Origin: Portunus trituberculatus
Taxonomy: Eukaryota; Arthropoda; Malacostraca; Decapoda; Portunidae
DNA length: 64,000 bases
Direction of reading: 5' to 3'
Assembly: GCF_017591435.1 (NCBI RefSeq)
Contig: NC_059289.1
Span: 20,990,806-21,054,805, forward strand
The translations under genes were made by a program, and so were the position numbers. The notes under the pieces are model-generated. The model had not been told where the DNA came from, did not search any database, and worked only from the letters and a program-made list of their open reading frames with translations. Of the stretch, positions 9,991 to 21,134 are shown piece after piece; positions within the stretch are counted from its first letter, which is position 1, and every line of letters starts with the position of its first letter.

Positions 9991-11711
9991 TTATGCTCGT
10001 GTGGCCCCGTCTCCATATCTACACTTATCCAATCTTTTTTTAAAACTGTGTACACTCGTTGCAGACATTACTTCTTCATTCAAACTGTTCCACGTCTCAA
10101 CACATCTTAGCGGGAAACTATACTTTTTAATATCTCTTAGACATCTTCCCTTCCTCAGCTTTTTACTATGTGATCTTGTGCTTCGACTGGCATATTCTTC
10201 TCTCAGGATCAGGTACTCATTGTCCACTTGGTCTATTCCGTTGATCAATTTATAAACTTGTATGAGATCCCCTCTCTCCCTTCTGTTCCAATGTTGGAAG
10301 ATCCATAGCCTTTATATAGTCTCTCCTCATATGTCATCCCTTCAAGTTCTGGGACCATTCTTGTAGCCATTTTTTGTAGTCTCTCCAGCTTCCTTATGTG
10401 TTTCTTTTTGTGAGGGTTCCACACTACTGCATATTCCAATCTTATTATAGTACTTATCAGTTTCTTCATCATTTCTTTGTCCATGTAGTGAAATGCTATA
10501 CCAATATTCCTTAGCAAATTATGTCTCTCTGAAAATTCTATCAATATGGCTTGCTGGTTGATTATTTTCTTCCATCGTCACTCTCAAATCCTTTTCCTTT
10601 TTTACTCTCTCCAGTTCTACTCCATCTCCCATCTTATAGATTCCCACTGGTTGTCTTTCACTCTTTCCCATTTCCATGACATGGCTTTTGTCCACATTGA
10701 ATTTCATCTCCCACTTTTTACTCCATTCCCAGATCTTATTTAGGTCTTCTTGCAGTATTTCACAATCCTCTTTTTGCTTTATAACTCTGCACAGTTTCGT
10801 ATCGTCCACAAACAGATTTATGTAGCTGTTCACTCCTTCTGGCATGTCGTTTATATAAATGAGAAAAAGTATTGGCGCCAATACAGACCCCTGTGGCACT
10901 CCGCTTTCTACTGCTCTCCACTTGGACTTCATATCTTTGACTACCGTCCTTATTTCTCTCCCCCTCAAATAATGTTTCATCCATCTCAATGTGCTTCCTT
11001 TTAAACCACCCTTCTCTAATTTCCACAGTAACCTTGCATGTGGCACTTTATCAAACGCCTTTTTTAAATCCAAGTAAATACAATCAACCCATCCCTCTCT
11101 CTCTTGTACCCTGTCAACTATTCTAGAGTAGAAACTCAGTAAATTTGTTACACACGACTGATCTTTTCTAAATCCAAATTGGCTATTTGATAATAATTTG
11201 TTGTCTTCAAGGAACTCAATCCATTGTTTCTTTATTACTCTTTCACACATCTTACATATTACACTAGTTAGTGATACTGGTCTGTAATTTAGAGGTTCTT
11301 CCTTCCTTCTGCTCTTATATATGGGAACCACCTTAGCTCTTTTCCATTCTACTGGTACTGTTCCATTTTCTATTGAGCATTTTATGATGTTGTATATAGG
11401 ACTTGCTAGTTCTCCCCTACATTCTTTCAATATTCTGCCTGAGACTTCATCTGGTCCCATTGCCTTTTCTTCATCCAGTTCCTTCATTAACTCTTTTATT
11501 TCAAGCTTTGTTACTTTGATCTCTTCCATATAGATTGGTGTCTATTACCCTGTGGTCTTTCAAATTTGGATTCCTTAGTAAAGACCTCCTGAAATTTACT
11601 ATTTAACAATTCTGCCATACTTTTTGGGTCTTCCACCATCCCATTTTCTCCCTTTAACCTTTCTATTGTTTCTTTTTGTCTTATTTTTCCGTTTATGAAT
11701 CTGTAAAACAA
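9991..11711 (-). pseudogene. CR1-like reverse transcriptase, copy 3
   Basis: The longest RT reading frame of the family here is 10519-11529 (336 codons): KAMGPDEVSGRILKEC, NYRPVSLTSVICKMCERVIK, FGFRKDQSCVTNLLSFYS, YLDLKKAFDKVPHARLLWKL, SGVPQGSVLAPILFLIYIND. The active site reads FVDDTKLC, an A-to-V change from the usual FADD; both catalytic Asp are kept. The frame shifts near 10540 and again near 10250; the C-terminal region runs to DGATRA with a stop at about 9991. The upstream part of the linker is at 11511-11711. Confidence 0.85.
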
Positions 11712-12061
11712 TTTCGGTTGCTCATTGCATTTTTCGACTATGTCCTTTTCATAGATCCTCTCCTCTTCCTTCCTCCCTTTAACATATTCATTTCTTGCTA
11801 TCTTGAAGTTTAACTTATTTACTGTATTTCTATTTCTCCTCCACCTTTTCCATGCTCCATCTCTTATCTCCTTTGCCCTGGCACACTTTGCGTTAAACCA
11901 ATCTTTCTTTCCTTCTTCCTTAGGTCTATATTTCAGGACATATTCCCTGACTCCTGTCTATATTTCAGGACATATTCCCTGACTCCTGTTTTGTATATTT
12001 CCAAAAATAAGTTATATTTCTCTTGCATCCCCTCAGAGTTTTCCATCTCCTCCCAGTTAGC

Positions 12062-12904
12062 TTATTTGAAATAGTTCTTGAGATTCTCAATATCAGCCTT
12101 TCTGTAATTTAGTCGGTCTCCTTTGTATGATTCACCTCTATCTTCTTTTCCCTCTTCTATATCCATTTCTAATATTACATGATCACTCTTTCGCAATTGG
12201 CACTTATATCTTATATCCTCATTCATTTGTATACCCCTTGTAAAAACCAGGTGTAATTTTGCCAGCTCATCATTTCCTCTGAATCTTGTGTTTTTTTTTA
12301 CTTTTTGATCCATTATATTATCTATCATTAGGTTCAGGAATCTTTCTCCCCAGGCTTCTTCCCCCATACCACTTTCATAATTTTATCAGTCCACTTCTAT
12401 ACAATTGAAGTCTCCTACTAATAACACTTTTCTCCTTTCTTTAATGACTCTCGTTAGACTCCTTATAGTGTCATCTATCATATCTTTATTATCTCGGTTG
12501 GTCCATGCATTCGTTTTTGGTGGCACATATGTTACAATGATTGTTAACTCTTTTTTATTAATATGCATCGTAATATACAGTACTTCTGCTTTTCCTTCCC
12601 CACACTCCACTTGGTTTACCACCATCTCTTTCCTTGTCATTATCATGACTCCTCCTTCTTTACCCACTCTGTCTTTCCTCCATACATTATATCTATCATC
12701 TATGCCTATTTTGATTGTCTCATTTAGTTTTGTTTCAGCCAAGCATACAATATCCAGTTTTTCTTTCCTTATGTAATCTTTTAGTTCTAATTTACTTGAT
12801 AGAACCCCATCTATGTTCGTATACATAATTTTTAGTTTCTTGCCCTTATCACTTTTAGTTGCACTTGGTCCACTGTTGCCTCTTCCTTCTCTCTTATATA
12901 CCAT
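12062..12904 (-). pseudogene. CR1-like APE endonuclease, copy 3
   Basis: 12386-12904 reads KIMYTNIDGVLSSKLELKDY, then DIVCLAETKLNE, YNVWRKDRVGKEGGVMI, VTYVPPKTNAW and LLVGDFNCIEVD. These are the N, ET, GG and GDFN motifs of APE-type LINE endonucleases. It continues at 12062-12367 (ARF/FTRG-IQMNEDIRYKCQLRKSDH, the SDH motif) after a frame break at about 12380. The catalytic motifs look intact, but the frame does not. Confidence 0.8.
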
Positions 12905-13032
12905 TTTCTTATCCTGTCTCCTAGAATTCTCAAAAAAAGCCTTTTTCCTCCTCTGACCCTTCGTTATTTTTTTCCCTTACTGCTGCCGCCAATTTGTTGT
13001 ATCTCTTCCTTTCTTCCTCATTCTTATTTTTT

Positions 13033-13033
<1 letters not shown>

Positions 13034-13109
<76 letters not shown>

Positions 13110-13905
13110 TTGCAGCCTTCTGTTTCTCTGAGTTTTGTTGTTCTATATAATATCTCTTCTGTTGCTGCTTGTGATTTTAGTAGTATCTTAATTGTTCTTG
13201 TTGTTCCATCTTGATAAGGTCCCATTCTGTGAATTTCCTCCACTTCCTCCTCTAGGTTCTGCCTATCTTCGTCATTTAGATTTTTTAGTAGGTCTTTAAC
13301 TGACTTCATTTCCTCCTTTTCCCTTCTTGGTCTATATTTTAAATTTTTTTTCTTTTAGTCCAAAGATAATTACACTTTTTTTCTGCAATTTCCCTTACTA
13401 GGTTTTCCGTTTCCTTAAGAACTCCAATAATTTTGTTTGCCATGTTCTCGTCTCTTTCTTTTAGTTGTTCTTGAATCACCTCCTGTAAGTTATCTTTGTG
13501 TTTCTTATCTTGTACTCTCCATGCCTGTACTTCTTTTTTTATCACACCATGTACTCTTTCCTCTTCTTTGCTAACTAGATCTTTCAGGTCCTCTTTTCCT
13601 TTCTCTACTTTACCAAGTCCTTCATCCATCTGTTTCTTATATTTGGCTAGTTCTTTTCTCAGTTCTGCATTCTCTACTCTTAACCTAGCTTCACTTTCTT
13701 CCACTTCTTTTATCCTTTCTTTCAAGTTCAGAAACTCTTTCTCTTGTTCATCGTTCTCTTTACTTCTCATACTTTCTCTTATACAGTTGTCTAATTTTTT
13801 CTCCAAAGTTAAAACTCGCCTATGGAGGGCGGTACTTGTCTCATCGAATCCTCCAAATCTAGCCTCTTCCTCATTGTCATCATCCTTTTCTTGTACTCCT
13901 TCCAT
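13034..13905 (-). pseudogene. CR1-like ORF1 protein (coiled coil, RRM-like), copy 3
   Basis: 13339-13905 encodes a long coiled coil rich in E, K and L heptads (RVLTLEKKLDNCIRESM, LRVENAELRKELAKYKKQM). After a frame break at about 13335, 13034-13309 holds IKILLKSQAATEEILYRTTK followed by LRETEGCKDIYI, which runs into (YI)n encoded by the TA repeat. ORF1 proteins of this type bind the LINE RNA as oligomers; that role is inferred from the family. The TA expansion destroys the frame. Confidence 0.75.
13037..13108. repeat. (TA)n microsatellite inside ORF1 of copy 3
   Basis: About 36 TA units placed exactly after the codons for KDIYI in the ORF1 coding strand, where an uninterrupted relative (copy 8, near 34125) reads TIYIRRN. 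The same location is expanded in copy 5. Confidence 0.95.
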
Positions 13906-13917
13906 ATTCTCGTGTGT

Positions 13918-14727
13918 ATTTACCTAGTTTTACCTAGTTGTAGTTTTACAGGGCCTGGGCTTTATGCTCGTGTGGCTCCGTCTCCATATCTACACTTATC
14001 CAATTTTTCTTTAAAACTATGTACACTCTTTGCTGACACCATTTCCTCACTCAAACTGTTCCAATTCTCAACACATCTTTGTGGGAAACTAAATTTTTTA
14101 ACATCTCTCAGACATCTTCCCTTCCTCAGTTTCTTACTATGTGATCTTGTGCTTCTAATGTCATATTCTCAGGATTAGTTTCTCATTATCCACTTGATCC
14201 ATTCCGTTAATCAATTTCTAAACTTGTATCAGATCCCCTCTCTCTCTTCTCTGTTCCAGTGTTGGTAGTAGATCCATAGCTTTTCGTCTCTCCTCATATG
14301 TCATCCCTTTAAATTCTGGAACCATTCTTGTAGCCATTTTTTGCAGTCTCTCCAATTTCCTTATGTGTTTCTTTTTATTGGGGGGTCCACACAACTCCTG
14401 CATATTCCAATCTAGGTCTTATTTTAGTACTTATCAATTTCTTCATCATTTCTTTGTCCATATAGTGAAATGTTAAATCCAATATTCCTTAGCAATTTAT
14501 ACGTCTCTGAAAATTCTATCAATATGGCTTACCGGTTGATTGTTTTCTTCCACTGTCACTCCCAAGTCCTTTTCCTTTTTTACTTTTTCTAGTTCTACTC
14601 CATCTCCCATCTTATAGATTCCCACTGGTCGTCTTTCACTTTTTTCCCATTTCCATGACATGGCTTTTGTCCACATTGAATTCCATCTCCCATTTTTTAC
14701 TCCATTTCCAGATCTTGTTTAAGTCTT

Positions 14728-14730
<3 letters not shown>
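13918..14730 (-). mobile_element. CR1-like LINE copy 4, 5'-truncated
   Basis: 3' end at TATTTACCTAG (about 13917); 5' truncation at AAGTCTTCCT (14730) within the RT, where copy 5 continues GCAGTATTTCAC. The truncation point is directly followed by 92 bp of GT repeat, so GT lies on both sides (GTGTGT at 13912-13917 on the left). The C-terminal coding region carries one extra base or more at 14220-14403 (GDLIQV frame) and no intact ORF. Confidence 0.85.

Positions 14731-14822
<92 letters not shown>
14731..14822. repeat. (GT)n microsatellite, 46 units
   Basis: A pure 92-bp GT run abutting the 5' truncated end of CR1-like copy 4. Confidence 0.97.
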
Positions 14823-14824
<2 letters not shown>

Positions 14825-15300
14825 AAGGGAGAGCATTTAGCCATAAAATAACAGTTGCCAATAAGGTTGTCATGTGTTCACCACTCCACAATTGTGGTGA
14901 ACTTGTATGAACAGACTGTTGCATTAGATGAGCTGCATGTTGAAATTAATGAACTAATGCTGTTAACAATGTTAATAAGCTTACTAACATAGTGTTAACT
15001 TTCTGCACTCCATTTATGCATTTTCTTATTGAACTGACATGTTAAACCATTAGTATGAAAATATTTTGACATGTTAGTCTGATGAAACAAAGTTTTTGCA
15101 AATACAATCTGTCCAAGATTTGCAGAGGTAGAAGTACATAGCATAGAAAAAATATAGTGAAGGTGGAAAGAGACCATTAAAAGTTAAAGTGAGATCACAA
15201 ATGGCAGCAGAAAAAAAATTTGGCTTGGATGAGAAAATTGGATGTAATCACAGGCTACAAAAATGTTTGGATGGGTTAGCTTAGGTAAGGTTATGAATTG
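14823..15300. other. No gene seen
   Basis: AT-rich, without conserved coding potential. Probably an amphiphysin intron if the upstream exons lie to the left of the window. Confidence 0.5.
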
Positions 15301-15319
15301 TGAAGAAAGAGAAAAAGAG

Positions 15320-15687
15320 AAGCTAAGAAATGAAGATAAAAAAAAAAAAAACAGCAGAGATCAATCATCTAGAAAAATACTTTCTATGGAAGGATCTTAG
15401 ACATGAAAGTAGGAAGTTGGGTTGCTGCAACAGAAAGAGGAGTAAGGTGAAGAGAGCAGAGAAAAGTCAGTGGAATCAACAGAATGCAGGGATGAAACAG
15501 GTGAAACAGCAATGAGCAGGGAGGAGGAACCAAAAATTAATAGTGACATATACCAACATGAACAGTCTTCTATCAGGGATTCAAGAGCTCAATAATTACT
15601 TAAAGGATATTGAACCTGGTGTAATGGGATTGGCAGAAAACATATTGAGAGAACAACCACCACCAGATAACATTGGAAATGAAAAAT

Positions 15688-15690
<3 letters not shown>
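15320..15690 (+). pseudogene. LINE endonuclease N-terminal fragment, plus strand
   Basis: 15543-15690 reads VTYTNMNSLLSGIQELNNYL with IEPGVMGLAEN, matching the start of the CR1-like endonuclease (MYTNIDGVLSSKLELKDY...CLAET). The catalytic ET is EN here. It is preceded by a basic stretch (15330-15515, K/R-rich with a stop) that may be the end of ORF1. The piece stops at EKYN, where a TA array begins; in relatives the next residues are a YN-x-WR motif. This is the only CR1-like fragment on the plus strand. Confidence 0.6.

Positions 15691-15768
<78 letters not shown>
15691..15768. repeat. (AT)n microsatellite
   Basis: About 39 AT units, starting within or at the edge of the LINE endonuclease fragment. 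The sequence after it (AAGTAATTTTAAG) is not LINE-like. Confidence 0.95.
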
Positions 15769-15771
<3 letters not shown>

Positions 15772-16543
15772 TAATTTTAAGTTCAAACATTGGCATAATC
15801 AAATTGTATGTTCTAGTTTTTCATATAGAAAAAAAATCTGATGATTTATCCAGGACTTAATAGACCTGGCTGAGATATGTCAACACTTAGTAAAAATTGT
15901 GTAATACTGATGCCCAACATTTTTCTTGTGTCAGGATCACTAGTAGATGAATATGATCTGATACAGCTTTGTTAAAATTTCTACTAATACTGAAAACTAA
16001 ATCAAATTACAAGCAGCAGTGTGATATAACAATTTGTGTATTTCATTTTGTACAAAAATGATGAAGTAAACAAAAATTGCAGAGCAGTGTTCCCTGCACT
16101 CCTCTTTCTCTACTTCATACAAACTCATGCAGAGTCACTGGGTCACACAGAGATAGATGGCTGTGGTATTTTGTCTGATTCAGTGCTTCTGTTAATACTC
16201 TTCTCTAGTATAAAGCAAATTCATTTGTTTAGTTTTCACACAAAATGGTAATTTAGTCCTATGCATATTAGAGCAACAAGAAATTTCAATATAGGAGGTT
16301 TGAATACATTTTAGATTATTAGTCAGGTCATGTTTCATTTCACATCGATGTAGATCTGGGAAGTTAAATACTTGGCCACAACTGTAACATGGTGGTCCTA
16401 CTTATTGCTAACACTGCTGAACTAACCCTGAATAAAGCAGCAGCCTGGGTATGGGTGTAATAGTGGTTGTGGAGGTAGAGAAATACAAGGTGGTAGGGAG
16501 GGGTGGTGTTAGGGACAGGCAGAGAGGAGATTCCTCCCACCAG
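15769..16543. other. Amph: Intron sequence upstream of amphiphysin exon; no gene seen
   Basis: Non-coding. It ends with TTCCTCCCACCAG, a pyrimidine-rich splice acceptor just before 16544. Confidence 0.5.
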
Positions 16544-16659
16544 TATGGCTCACTCTGTCTCCTCAGCAGCTGGCCCTGCACTCAGTAACGGCCCCTCCTT
16601 CACATCTCCCTTGGAGGAACCAGAGACAAAAGTGGATGAGATCTATGACGTACCTGTGG
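16544..16659 (+). CDS. Amph: Amphiphysin, linker exon (third from last)
   Basis: Internal exon of the amphiphysin gene, coding 38 complete codons plus split codons at both ends: it begins after a TTCCTCCCACCAG acceptor and reads MAHSVSSAAGPALSNG, SFTSPLEEPETKVDEI, YDVPVG, then a GTAAGT donor at 16660. The last base joins GG of the next exon to make Gly. In amphiphysin this is the variable Pro/Ser-rich linker between the BAR and SH3 domains, so the sequence alone would not name it; the phase-correct join to the SH3 exon does. The upstream acceptor is the least certain point, and CAG at 16564 is an alternative. The exon could also start a short isoform at the ATG at 16545. Confidence 0.7.
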
Positions 16660-17042
16660 GTAAGTGCCAGCAAAGCTCACTTGGGCACCCCAAAAGACAC
16701 CACCACAGCCACCCTGTTCTCTTTCATTCCAGTGTTGGTGCTCAAGTAGTGATGGTGAAAGTGGTGATGTTGTAGCTGCCTGTCCATTAGTTTGTGATCT
16801 CTAACTGTGATGCTGCAGTTTTATAGGAAAATATTTGCTGCTTGCCTCTGCATGGAATCATTTTACTGTGTGTATTTCTTCCTTTATGTTTTTGGGATGG
16901 CTGTTGTAATGGATATTGGGTTGGTTGCCTGCTTGTAGTGATGAGGCAGTCTAGAGGAGGTGTGATCAGGTGCAGCAACACCAAAGGACTCCTAGAAAGT
17001 AATTATGCTTTTCTGTGGATTTTAATGTGTGTATATTGCCTG

Positions 17043-17083
17043 CTATTCTTGATGCTCTCTCCCTCTGGAGTGTGTGTGTTTGT

Positions 17084-17142
<59 letters not shown>

Positions 17143-18952
17143 TTACCTAGTTGTAGTTTTACAGGGCCTGGGCTGTATGCTCGTGTGGCCCTGTCTCCAT
17201 ATCTACACTTATCCAATTTCTCTTTAAAACTATGCACACTCGTTGCTGACACCACTTCCTCACTCAAACTTTTCCAAGTCTCAACACATCTTTGCAGGAA
17301 ACTATATTTTTTAACATCTCTCAGACATCTTCCCTTCCTCAGTTTCTTACTATGCGATCTTATGCTTCTAATGTCATATTCTTCTCTCAGGATTAGTTTC
17401 TCATTATCCACTTGATCCATTCTGTTAATCAATTTATAAACTTGTATCAGATCCCCTCTCTCTCTTCTCTGTTCTAGGGTTGGTAGATCCATAGCTTTTA
17501 GTCTCTTCTCATATGTCATCCCTTTAAATTCTGGAACCATTCTTGTAGCCATTTTTTGTAGTCTCTCCAATTTCTTTATGTGTTTCTTTTTATGGGGGGT
17601 CCACACAACTCCTGCATATTCCAATCTAGGTCTTATTTTAGTACTTATCAATTTCTTCATCATTTCTTTGTCCATGAAATGAAATGCTAATCCAATATTC
17701 CTTAGCAAATTATATGTCTCTTTGAAAATTCTATCAATATGGCTTACCGGTTGATTGTTTTCTTCCATTGTCACTCCCAAGTCCTTTTCCATTTTTACTT
17801 TTTCTAGTTCTACTCCATCTCCCATCTTATAGATTCCCACTGGTTGTCTTTCACTTTTTCCCATTTCCATGACATGGCTTTTGTCCACATTGAATTCCAT
17901 CTCCCATTTTTTACTCCATTTCCAGATCTTGTTTAAGTCTTCCTGCAGTATTTCACAATCCTCTTTTTGTTTTATGACTCTGCACAGTTTTGCATCATCT
18001 GCAAACAGATTTATGTAGCTGTTCACTCCCTCTGGCATGTCGTTTATATATATGATAAAAAAGTATTGGCACCAATACTGACCCCTGTGGCACTCTGCTG
18101 TCTACTGCTCTCCACTTGGACTTCATATCTTTAACTATTGTCCTTATTCCTCTCCCCATCAAGTAATTTTCCATCCATCTCAATGTGCTTCCTTTTAAGC
18201 CACCCTTCTCCTCTAGCTTCCATAGTAATCTTTCATGTGGCACTTTATCAAACGCCTTTTTTTAAATCCAAATGAATACAGTCAACCCATCCCTCTCTCT
18301 CTTGTACTCTATCAACTATTCTAGAGTAGAGACTCAATAAATTTGTTACACACGACCGACCTTTTCTAAAACCAAATTGGCTATTTGATAATAATTTGTT
18401 TTCTTCAAGAAACTAAATCCATTGTTTCTTTATTACTCTTTCACACATCTTGCATATTACACTAGTTAATGATACTGGTCTGTAATCTAAAGGTTCTTCC
18501 TTCATTCCGCTCTTATATATGGGAACCACCTCAGCTCTTTTCCATTCTGCTGGTACTGTTCCATTTTCTATTGAGCATTTTATGATGTTGTATATAGGAC
18601 TTGCTAGTTGTTCTCTACATTCTTTTAATATTCTGCCTGAGACTTCATCCGGTCCCATTGCCTTCTCATCATCTAATTCTGTCATCAACTCTTTTATTTC
18701 AAGCTTGGTTACTTTAATCTCTTTCATATGGACAGTCTCTCTATTACCCTGTGGTCTTTCAAATTTGGATTCCTTAGTAAAGACCTCTTGAAATTTACTA
18801 TTTAACAGTTCTGCCATACTTTTTGGGTCTTCCACCATCCCATTCTCTCCTTTTAACCTTTGTATTGTTTCTTTTTGCCTTATTTTTCCATTTATGAATC
18901 TGTAGAACAATTTCATTTGTTCCTTACATTTTTCGACAATGTCCTTTTTCAT
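17043..18952 (-). pseudogene. CR1-like reverse transcriptase, copy 5
   Basis: RT fingers at 18413-18952 (KAMGPDEVSGRILKEC, PVSLTSVICKMCERVIKKQW); palm at 17995-18243 (SRVPQGSVLVPILF, G changed to R); catalytic FADDAKLC at about 17995. Thumb and C-terminal block are at 17137-17990 in one long frame: RPRLEYAGVVWTPHKKKHIK, then LEQRRERGDLIQVYKLIN. The family stop TAA after ATRA is TAC here, so the frame runs through the element's 3' end into (HT)n encoded by the microsatellite. Breaks near 18040, 18245 and 18412 make it non-functional. Confidence 0.85.
17070..17136. repeat. (GT)n microsatellite at 3' end of CR1-like copy 5
   Basis: TG/GT array with two interruptions at the left, running into ATATATTTACCTAGTTG, the inverted 3' terminus of copy 5. 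Confidence 0.95.
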
Positions 18953-19290
18953 AGTTCCTTTCTTCTTCCTTTCTCAACTTAGCATATTCATTTCTTGCTG
19001 TTTTGAAGTTTTCATTATTTTCTGAATTTCTGTTTTTCCTCCACATTTTTCCACATTTTCCATGCTCCATCTTTTTTCTCCTTTGCCCTAGCACACCTTG
19101 CATTAAATCAATCTTTCTTTCCTTCTTCTTTAGGTCTGTATTTTGGGACATATTACCTGACTCCTGTTTTGTATATTTCCAAAAATAAGATATATTTCTC
19201 TTGCACCATCTCTGAGTTTTCCATCTCCTCCCAGTTTACGTTTGTAAAATAGCTCTTGAGGTTCTCAATATCAGCCTTTCTGTAATTTAA

Positions 19291-20083
19291 TCAGTCTCCT
19301 TTGTATGATTCGTCTCTATCTTCCTTTCCCTCTTCTATATCCATTTCTAATATTACATGGTCACTCTTTCCCAATGGGCACTTATTTCTTATATCATCAT
19401 TCATTTGTATACCCCTTGTAAAAACTAGGTCTAATCTTGCCAGCTCGTCGTTTCCTCTGAATCTTGTGTTTTCCTTTACTCTTTGGTCCATCACATTATC
19501 TATCATTAGGTTTAGGAATCTTTCTTCCCAGGCTTCTTCCCCCATACCACTTTCATGATTTTCCCAGTCCACCTCCTTACAGTTGAAATCTTCTACTAAT
19601 ATCACTTTTTTCCTTTCTTTAATGATTCTCGTTAGACTCCTTATTGTGTCATCTATCATGTCTTTATATTCTTGATTGGTCCATGAATTTGTTTTTGGTG
19701 GCACATATGTTCCAGTGATTATTAACTCCTATTTATTAATATGCATCTTAATATACAGTATTTCTGATTTTTCCTTCCCCAAACTCCACTTGATTTACCA
19801 CCATCTCTTTCCTTATCATCATGACTCCTCCTCCTCTTTTACCCAGTCTGTCTTTCCTCTATATATTATACCTTTTATCTATGTCTATTTTTATTGCCTC
19901 ATTTAACTTAGTTTCCACCAAGCATACAATATCTGGTTCTTCTTTCTTTATGTAATCTCTTAATTCTAATTTACTTGATGAAACCCCATCTATGTTCGTA
20001 TACATCATTTTTATTCTCTTGTTCTTATAATTTTTAGTTAAACTTGCTCTATTTTTTTCTTTTCCTTCTCTTTTATATACCAT
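19291..20083 (-). pseudogene. CR1-like APE endonuclease, copy 5
   Basis: 19859-20083 (KMMYTNIDGVSSSKLELRDY, DIVCLVETKLNEAI) and 19291-19704 (PPKTNSWTNQEYKD, VEDFNCKEVDW, LDLVFTRGIQMNDDI, PLGKSDHVILEMDI). The GDFN catalytic motif reads EDFN. A frame break lies between the two pieces at about 19800. Otherwise it is equivalent to the copy 3 endonuclease. Confidence 0.8.
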
Positions 20084-20168
20084 TTCCTTATCTTGTCTCC
20101 TATAGTTCTAAAAAAAAATGCCTTCTCCTCCTCTGACCTTTCATTATTTTTTTCCCGTGCTTCTGCCA

Positions 20169-20215
20169 TCAGTTCGTTGTGTCTCTTCCTTTCCTCCTCG
20201 TTTCTATTTTATATA

Positions 20216-20292
<77 letters not shown>

Positions 20293-21134
20293 TTGCAACC
20301 TTCTGTTTCTCTGAGTTTTGTTTTTCTGTATAGTATTTCTTCTGCTGCTGCTTGTGATTTTAGTAGTATCTTAATTGATCTCACTTTTCGTTCTTGATAT
20401 GGCCCCATTCTATGGATTTCTTCTACTTCCTCTTCTAGTTCCTCTTCTAGTTCCTCATTTAGTTGTTTTAGTAGCTCTTTTATTGATTTCATTTAGTTTT
20501 TTTCCCTTCTTGGTCTATATTTAAATTTTTTTTTCTTTCAGGCCAAAAATAATTACTTTTTTTTTTTTTTATTTCTCTTACTAAATTTTCTTTTTTTCTT
20601 AAGGACTCCTATCATTTTGTTTGTCATATTTTCATCTCTTTCTTTTAACTGTTCTTGAAATACTTCCTGAAATGATTCCTTGTCTTTTTTATCTTGGATT
20701 CTCCATGCCTGTACTTCTTCTTTAATCATGTCTTGTACTCTTTCCTCTTCTTTGTTAACTAGATCTTTCAGCTCCTCTTTTTCTTTCTCGGCTTTACCAA
20801 TTCCTTCTTTCATCAATTTCTTGTAGTTAGCTACTTCCTTTTTTAATTCTTCATTTTCTGTTCTTAGCCTAGTTTCGTTTTCTTCTACTCTTTTTATCCT
20901 TTCTTTCAATTTCTGGAGTTCTTTTTCCTATTCTTCATTCTCTTTCTTTCCTATACTCTCCTTTATCCATTGATCTAATTTACGTTCAATAGTCAACACT
21001 CTATTAAATAGTGAAGTATGTGCCGTATCAAAGCCTTCAAATGCTCTTTCTGCCTCACCAACATAGTCATCATCATCTTTCATTCTTTCCCATGTATCAT
21101 ACCTGCATTTAGATGGAATCTCTTCCTTACTCAT
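20169..21134 (-). pseudogene. CR1-like ORF1 protein, copy 5
   Basis: Starts at 21134 (MSKEEIPSKCRYDTWERMKD), then a stop at 20928 and a coiled coil at 20553-20909 (RIKRVEENETRLRTENEELK). The RRM-like end at 20290-20492 (IKILLKSQAAAEEILYRKTK, then LRETEGCKDIYI) runs into the TA repeat. Same architecture as copy 3 ORF1. This copy supplies the probable ORF1 start of the family. Confidence 0.75.
20208..20290. repeat. (TA)n microsatellite inside ORF1 of copy 5
   Basis: About 40 units with one GTA interruption near 20221, at the same coding position (after KDIYI) as the array in copy 3. Confidence 0.95.

Larger units (their letters stand above)
9956..13910 (-). mobile_element. CR1-like LINE copy 3, nearly full length
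   Basis: About 3.95 kb. The 3' end TATTTACCTAGTTGTAG is at 9956; the 5' end is near 13910 inside ORF1, immediately before TGTGTGTATTTACC of copy 4. It holds ORF1 (coiled coil plus RRM-like region), endonuclease, RT and the C-terminal block in order. It carries a TA microsatellite at 13037-13108 inside ORF1. Confidence 0.85.

Noticed and set aside
14636..14924. HTHTHT and VCVCVC frames over GT repeats
   Set aside because: Dinucleotide repeats are open in most frames; such frames at 5037, 14636, 17015, 31987 and 35034 are artefacts.
16503..16775. Single 90-codon ORF at the amphiphysin exon
   Set aside because: The part after 16659 reads into the intron (GTAAGT donor), and the part before 16544 is upstream intron.
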